NCBI RefSeq assembly: GCF_900090315.1
Contig: NZ_FMHZ01000002.1
Coordinates: forward strand, 2,768,501-2,832,500
DNA length: 64,000 nt
From: Micromonospora citrea
Lineage (GTDB): Bacteria; Actinomycetota; Actinomycetes; Mycobacteriales; Micromonosporaceae
Reading direction: 5' to 3'
Shown: positions 60,951-64,000 of the stretch, piece after piece
Position numbering within the stretch: the first letter of the stretch is position 1
How the letters are laid out: the number at the start of each line of letters is the position of its first letter
Notes under the pieces: generated by a model
Seen by the model: the letters and a program-made list of their open reading frames with translations, nothing else
Database searches by the model: none
What the model was told of the DNA's origin: nothing
Translations under genes and position numbers: made by a program

Positions 60951-61928
60951 ATGATTACGACAGACAAGCCGAACTCGCTACTCACCTCGGGCGAGCCCCG
61001 CAATGGGCCGTCAGTTCCAACTGGAACGGAATACCACCGGGTACTCGCAGGCGACAAACGCCGGATCGGTCGCGGCATCCTCGCAATCATCCTCCTGCTG
61101 GCAGGGTTCGTCATCTTCCCGACGGTTATCGGCAGGGCGGTTGCGCTCATCGACGTACGGATGGGCAACACCCCGCCGATCCTGGGCGGCACCGACTACA
61201 CGCCGCTCTACCACGCCGGCACGATGTTCTCCCTCGGCCTGCTCATTCCGTGGAGCATGCTCATCCAGCGGTGGCTCTACCGGGTGCCCGGGGCGTCCCT
61301 GCACTCCGTGACGTCGCGGTTCCGCTTCGACCTGCTCGGCAAGTCGCTGCTCATCTTCGGTCCCGCCTGGCTGGTGGTCAACGCCCTCGGAGCTCTCACG
61401 CCCGTTGAGGAGTCCCCCTGGTCGCAGACCGACCTCATCGCCATCTTCCTCGCCACGATGCTCCTCACCCCGCTCCAGTCGGCGGGCGAGGAATACGGCG
61501 TGCGTGGGCTGATCTTCCGCGTGATCGGAAGCTGGACCCGCAGCCCACGGGCGGGACTGGTCGCCGGGGTGCTGGTCTCGAGCCTGCTGTTCACGGCCGC
61601 ACACGGCGCGACGGATCCGTACATCATCGTCTGGTACTTCGTGCTCTGGACCGGCCTTGCGATCATCACCTGGCGCACAGGCGGGCTTGAAATCGCGGTC
61701 ATGCTCCACGCCGTACTCAACACATTCAGCCTCATCCTGGCCACATCCCTGCGGGTAGACCTCGGTAGTGCACTGCAGGACCGCTCAGCCGGAGTCGGCA
61801 CGCCGTACCAGCTCGTCCCCGCATTCACTGTCATCGTCATCACCGCAATCATCTGGTGGCGCACCCGAAAGACAGGACCAGCACTCACCGCGGGCCTCAG
61901 TCAAGAACCACGTCACACGCGGTCGTGA
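60951..61928 (+). CDS. CPBP-family intramembrane metalloprotease
   Basis: 325 residues with about eight membrane helices. The ABI/CPBP motifs are present: EEYGVRGLIFRVIG (Glu-Glu and Arg), LLFTAAHGATDPYII (His) and VMLHAVLNTFSL (His/Asn). Members are Rce1-like glutamate proteases or membrane immunity proteins against peptide toxins. It is co-transcribed with the 60279 membrane protein and probably controlled by the divergent TetR regulator. The substrate is unknown; no bacteriocin precursor is seen nearby. Confidence 0.88.
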   Translation: MITTDKPNSLLTSGEPRNGPSVPTGTEYHRVLAGDKRRIGRGILAIILLLAGFVIFPTVIGRAVALIDVRMGNTPPILGGTDYTPLYHAGTMFSLGLLIPWSMLIQRWLYRVPGASLHSVTSRFRFDLLGKSLLIFGPAWLVVNALGALTPVEESPWSQTDLIAIFLATMLLTPLQSAGEEYGVRGLIFRVIGSWTRSPRAGLVAGVLVSSLLFTAAHGATDPYIIVWYFVLWTGLAIITWRTGGLEIAVMLHAVLNTFSLILATSLRVDLGSALQDRSAGVGTPYQLVPAFTVIVITAIIWWRTRKTGPALTAGLSQEPRHTRS

Positions 61929-62171
61929 CGTGGACGCCTCTGCTGATCCCCAGCGGGCGACCACAGCAATGCCCCGCTGCGACCAGAACACGAAGGGGCA
62001 GAACCATGCGACCTTCTTGATCTTGGTGGGCAGGGTGGAGCGGCCGGCGCCAAGCCTCAGACCCGGACCCGCCGCGAAGCGGCCCGCTACGCTCGCGAAA
62101 CACGACTGGCCGTGAGCGACCCGGCCGCCGGGTCACCGCCGCCCGACAACGTCAATTGATGGATTGAGAGC

Positions 62172-63350
62172 ATGTCTGCCTCCTGGATCACCACGCCGAT
62201 CAGCACGGACCTTCTCCGCGGCGCGCTCGACGTGCAGCGCACCGCGCGCGGGGTGCTGCCGCACCGGCTGCCCGCCTGGGCCCGCGCCCAGTACACCGAC
62301 GGGCAACTCGCCATGGTGGAGGCCCAACCCGCCGGCGTGCGGCTGGCCTTCCGCACCAGCGCCACCGCGATCGAGTTGGACACGCTGCCCACCCGACACA
62401 CCTACCTCGGCCTGCCGGCCCGCCCCGACGGCGTCTACGACCTGCTCGTCGACGGTCACCTGACCGACCAGGCCAGCGTCACCGGCGGGGACACGGTGAC
62501 CATCGACATGACCAGCGGGACCACGCAGCGCCGGTCCGCTCCGCCCGGCACCGTCCGGTTCACCGGCCTGCCCGACCGGGCGAAGGACATCGAGATCTGG
62601 CTGCCGCACCACGAAACCACCGAACTCGTCGCCCTGCGCACCGACGCCCCCGTCGCGCCCGTGCCCGACCGGGGGCGCCGGGTGTGGCTGCACCACGGCA
62701 GCTCCATCAGTCAGGGCTCCAACGCCACCAGCCCCACCGCCACCTGGCCCGCTGTCGCCGCGTCCCTCGGCGGCGTCGACCTGGTCAACCTCGGCTTCGG
62801 CGGCAGCGCGCTGCTCGACCCGTTCACCGCCCGCACGATGCGGGACGCCCCGGCCGACCTGATCAGCGTGAAGATCGGCATCAACCTGGTCAACGCCGAC
62901 CTGATGCGGCTGCGCGCCTTCGTCCCGGCCGTGCACGGCTTCCTCGACACCATCCGCGACGGCCATCCCACCACGCCGTTGCTGGTCGTCTCCCCGATCT
63001 ACTGCCCCATCCACGAGGACACCCCCGGCCCCGGCGCGTTCGACCTGGCCGCCCTCGCCACCGGACAGGTGCGTTTCCGGGCCACCGGAGACCCGGCGGA
63101 ACGGGCGAGCGGGAAACTCACCCTCCGTGTCATCCGGGACGAGTTGGCGCGGATCACCGCCCAGCGCGCTGCCGACGACCCGAACCTGCACCACCTCGAC
63201 GGCCTCGACCTCTACGGCGAGGCCGACTTCGCCGAGCTGCCGTTGCCCGACCAGCTCCACCCGGACTCCGCCACTCACCGGCGCATCGCCGAACGCTTCG
63301 CCGAGCGGGCGTTCGCCGCCGACGGCCCCTTCGCGGAGCGCCGCTCCTGA
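62172..63350 (+). CDS. SGNH/GDSL-family hydrolase
   Basis: 392 residues. The N-terminal 165 residues form a beta-sandwich (RLAFRTSATAIELDTLPTRH). The SGNH domain has the nucleophile in WLHHGSSISQGSN, block II NLGFGGSALLD, block III VKIGINLVN with the oxyanion Asn, and Asp-x-x-His in LPDQLHPDS. The same two-domain layout is typical of carbohydrate esterases and related acyl hydrolases. There is no signal peptide. GAG lies shortly before the ATG. The 240 bp upstream (61929-62171) hold no gene I can support. Confidence 0.88.
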   Translation: MSASWITTPISTDLLRGALDVQRTARGVLPHRLPAWARAQYTDGQLAMVEAQPAGVRLAFRTSATAIELDTLPTRHTYLGLPARPDGVYDLLVDGHLTDQASVTGGDTVTIDMTSGTTQRRSAPPGTVRFTGLPDRAKDIEIWLPHHETTELVALRTDAPVAPVPDRGRRVWLHHGSSISQGSNATSPTATWPAVAASLGGVDLVNLGFGGSALLDPFTARTMRDAPADLISVKIGINLVNADLMRLRAFVPAVHGFLDTIRDGHPTTPLLVVSPIYCPIHEDTPGPGAFDLAALATGQVRFRATGDPAERASGKLTLRVIRDELARITAQRAADDPNLHHLDGLDLYGEADFAELPLPDQLHPDSATHRRIAERFAERAFAADGPFAERRS

Positions 63351-63501
63351 TCCACCTGCGGTCGGTCCGCGCCGCGCCGTTGATGTCTGATCGGCATGAA
63401 TCCCGCGACTTCTGTCTTCGACCGCATGCCGGATCGCTGTCAGGGTCGAGTCTGTCCGACCGGCTGTCCGGCGCCCGGTCCACGCATCGACAGGAGTGAT
63501 C

Positions 63502-64000
63502 ATGATTTTTGCGACACGCCGCCTGGTGGCCATGGCGGCAGTGGTGTCCCTGGCCGCCTGCAGCCCGGCCGGTGCCGCCGAGCAGCCGGCGCGGGACAGC
63601 GCGGTGCCGGCCCCCGCGTCACCCGCACCCGACCGGGAACACGAGTTCCGGCAGTTGGAGAAGAGGTTCGACGCGCGGCTGGGCGTCTACGCGATCGACA
63701 CCGGCAGTGGCCGGACGGTGGAGTACCGGGCCGACGAACGGTTCGCGTACGCCTCGACCTTCAAGGCGTTGGCCGCCGCCGAGATCCTCGACGAGACCAC
63801 GGACGCCGAGCTGGACCGGGTGGTGCGGTACTCGGCGGACGACCTGGTGACCTACTCGCCGATCACCGAGCGGCACGTCGCCACGGGCATGACGCTGCGC
63901 GCCATCGCGGACGCCGCCGTCCGGTACAGCGACAACACCGCCGCCAACCTGATGTTGCGCCATCTCGGCGGGCCGCAGAAGTTCGAGAAGGAGCTGCGGG
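63502..64000 (+). CDS. Class A beta-lactamase lipoprotein (cut by window end)
   Basis: The first 166 codons are present. A lipoprotein signal ends in the lipobox SLAAC with Cys20, so the enzyme is anchored to the outer face of the membrane. A short Pro/Ala linker follows. The active-site Ser85-x-x-Lys88 lies in YASTFKAL and the SDN loop in RYSDNTAAN (143-145), both intact. CAGGAG stands five bases before the ATG. The Glu166 region, KTG motif and C-terminus lie outside the window. It should hydrolyse penicillins if the rest is complete. Confidence 0.9.
   Translation, partial: MIFATRRLVAMAAVVSLAACSPAGAAEQPARDSAVPAPASPAPDREHEFRQLEKRFDARLGVYAIDTGSGRTVEYRADERFAYASTFKALAAAEILDETTDAELDRVVRYSADDLVTYSPITERHVATGMTLRAIADAAVRYSDNTAANLMLRHLGGPQKFEKELR

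Noticed and set aside
63509..63850. Frame with Trp/Pro-rich translation over the beta-lactamase start
   Set aside because: Shadow of the lipoprotein beta-lactamase frame starting at 63502, which shows the lipobox, SxxK and SDN motifs.

Overview
The window is about 64 kb of very GC-rich actinobacterial chromosome. The gene families point to a Micromonospora-like organism (Micromonosporaceae): SigE-family sigma factors with membrane partners, Pro-rich DUF4190 proteins, a DUF3117 protein, a PaaX regulator, an HtrA-TatB-Mrp cluster, KorAB and a ClgR-ClpP pair. Start codons are often GTG or TTG. Several genes look leaderless, with a -10 element of the form TAnnnT placed 6-8 nt before the start codon. 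The genus is an inference from gene content; no rRNA gene is present.

Layout. 1-31.8 kb is ordered core chromosome. It holds an acyl-CoA dehydrogenase, a CoA-ester lyase and two SDRs; a GNAT fusion; a sigma factor coupled to a propeller membrane protein; EamA and HAD proteins; a divergent PhzF / CBS-MgtE_N pair; Mrp, TatB and HtrA; an O-methyltransferase; leucyl aminopeptidase; PaaX with an enoyl-CoA hydratase; a Tag glycosylase block; a FolP2-like protein; a lone NuoA; and KorAB. Short GC-rich tandem repeats lie at several 3' ends. 32-43.5 kb holds secreted or stress functions: an FG-GAP-like serine protease, a K+ channel, a sigma/anti-sigma-like pair, ClgR-ClpP, a quinone oxidoreductase behind a SoxR-type box, a beta-lactamase-like protein and an ECF sigma module.

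43.6-58.4 kb is the plastic part. Decayed HxlR, MFS, integrase, Nudix, IS256 and IS110 fragments surround an intact tRNA-Arg(CCT). A 62-bp perfect direct repeat covers the tRNA's anticodon loop, 5' half and upstream flank, and it recurs at 56.8 kb. It brackets a segment of about 10.2 kb that carries an Abi-like protein, a tyrosine recombinase and a tight operon (APC permease, unknown protein, histidine-decarboxylase-like PLP enzyme).

58.4-64 kb holds a stand-alone alkylmercury-lyase-like protein, a TetR regulator facing a membrane-protein/CPBP-protease operon across paired palindromes, an SGNH hydrolase, and a class A beta-lactamase lipoprotein that runs off the end of the window.

The most interesting signals are the tRNA-bounded island and its permease-unknown-decarboxylase operon, the SoxR box built into a 19-bp-spaced promoter, and two leaderless promoters packed back to back in 33 bp.
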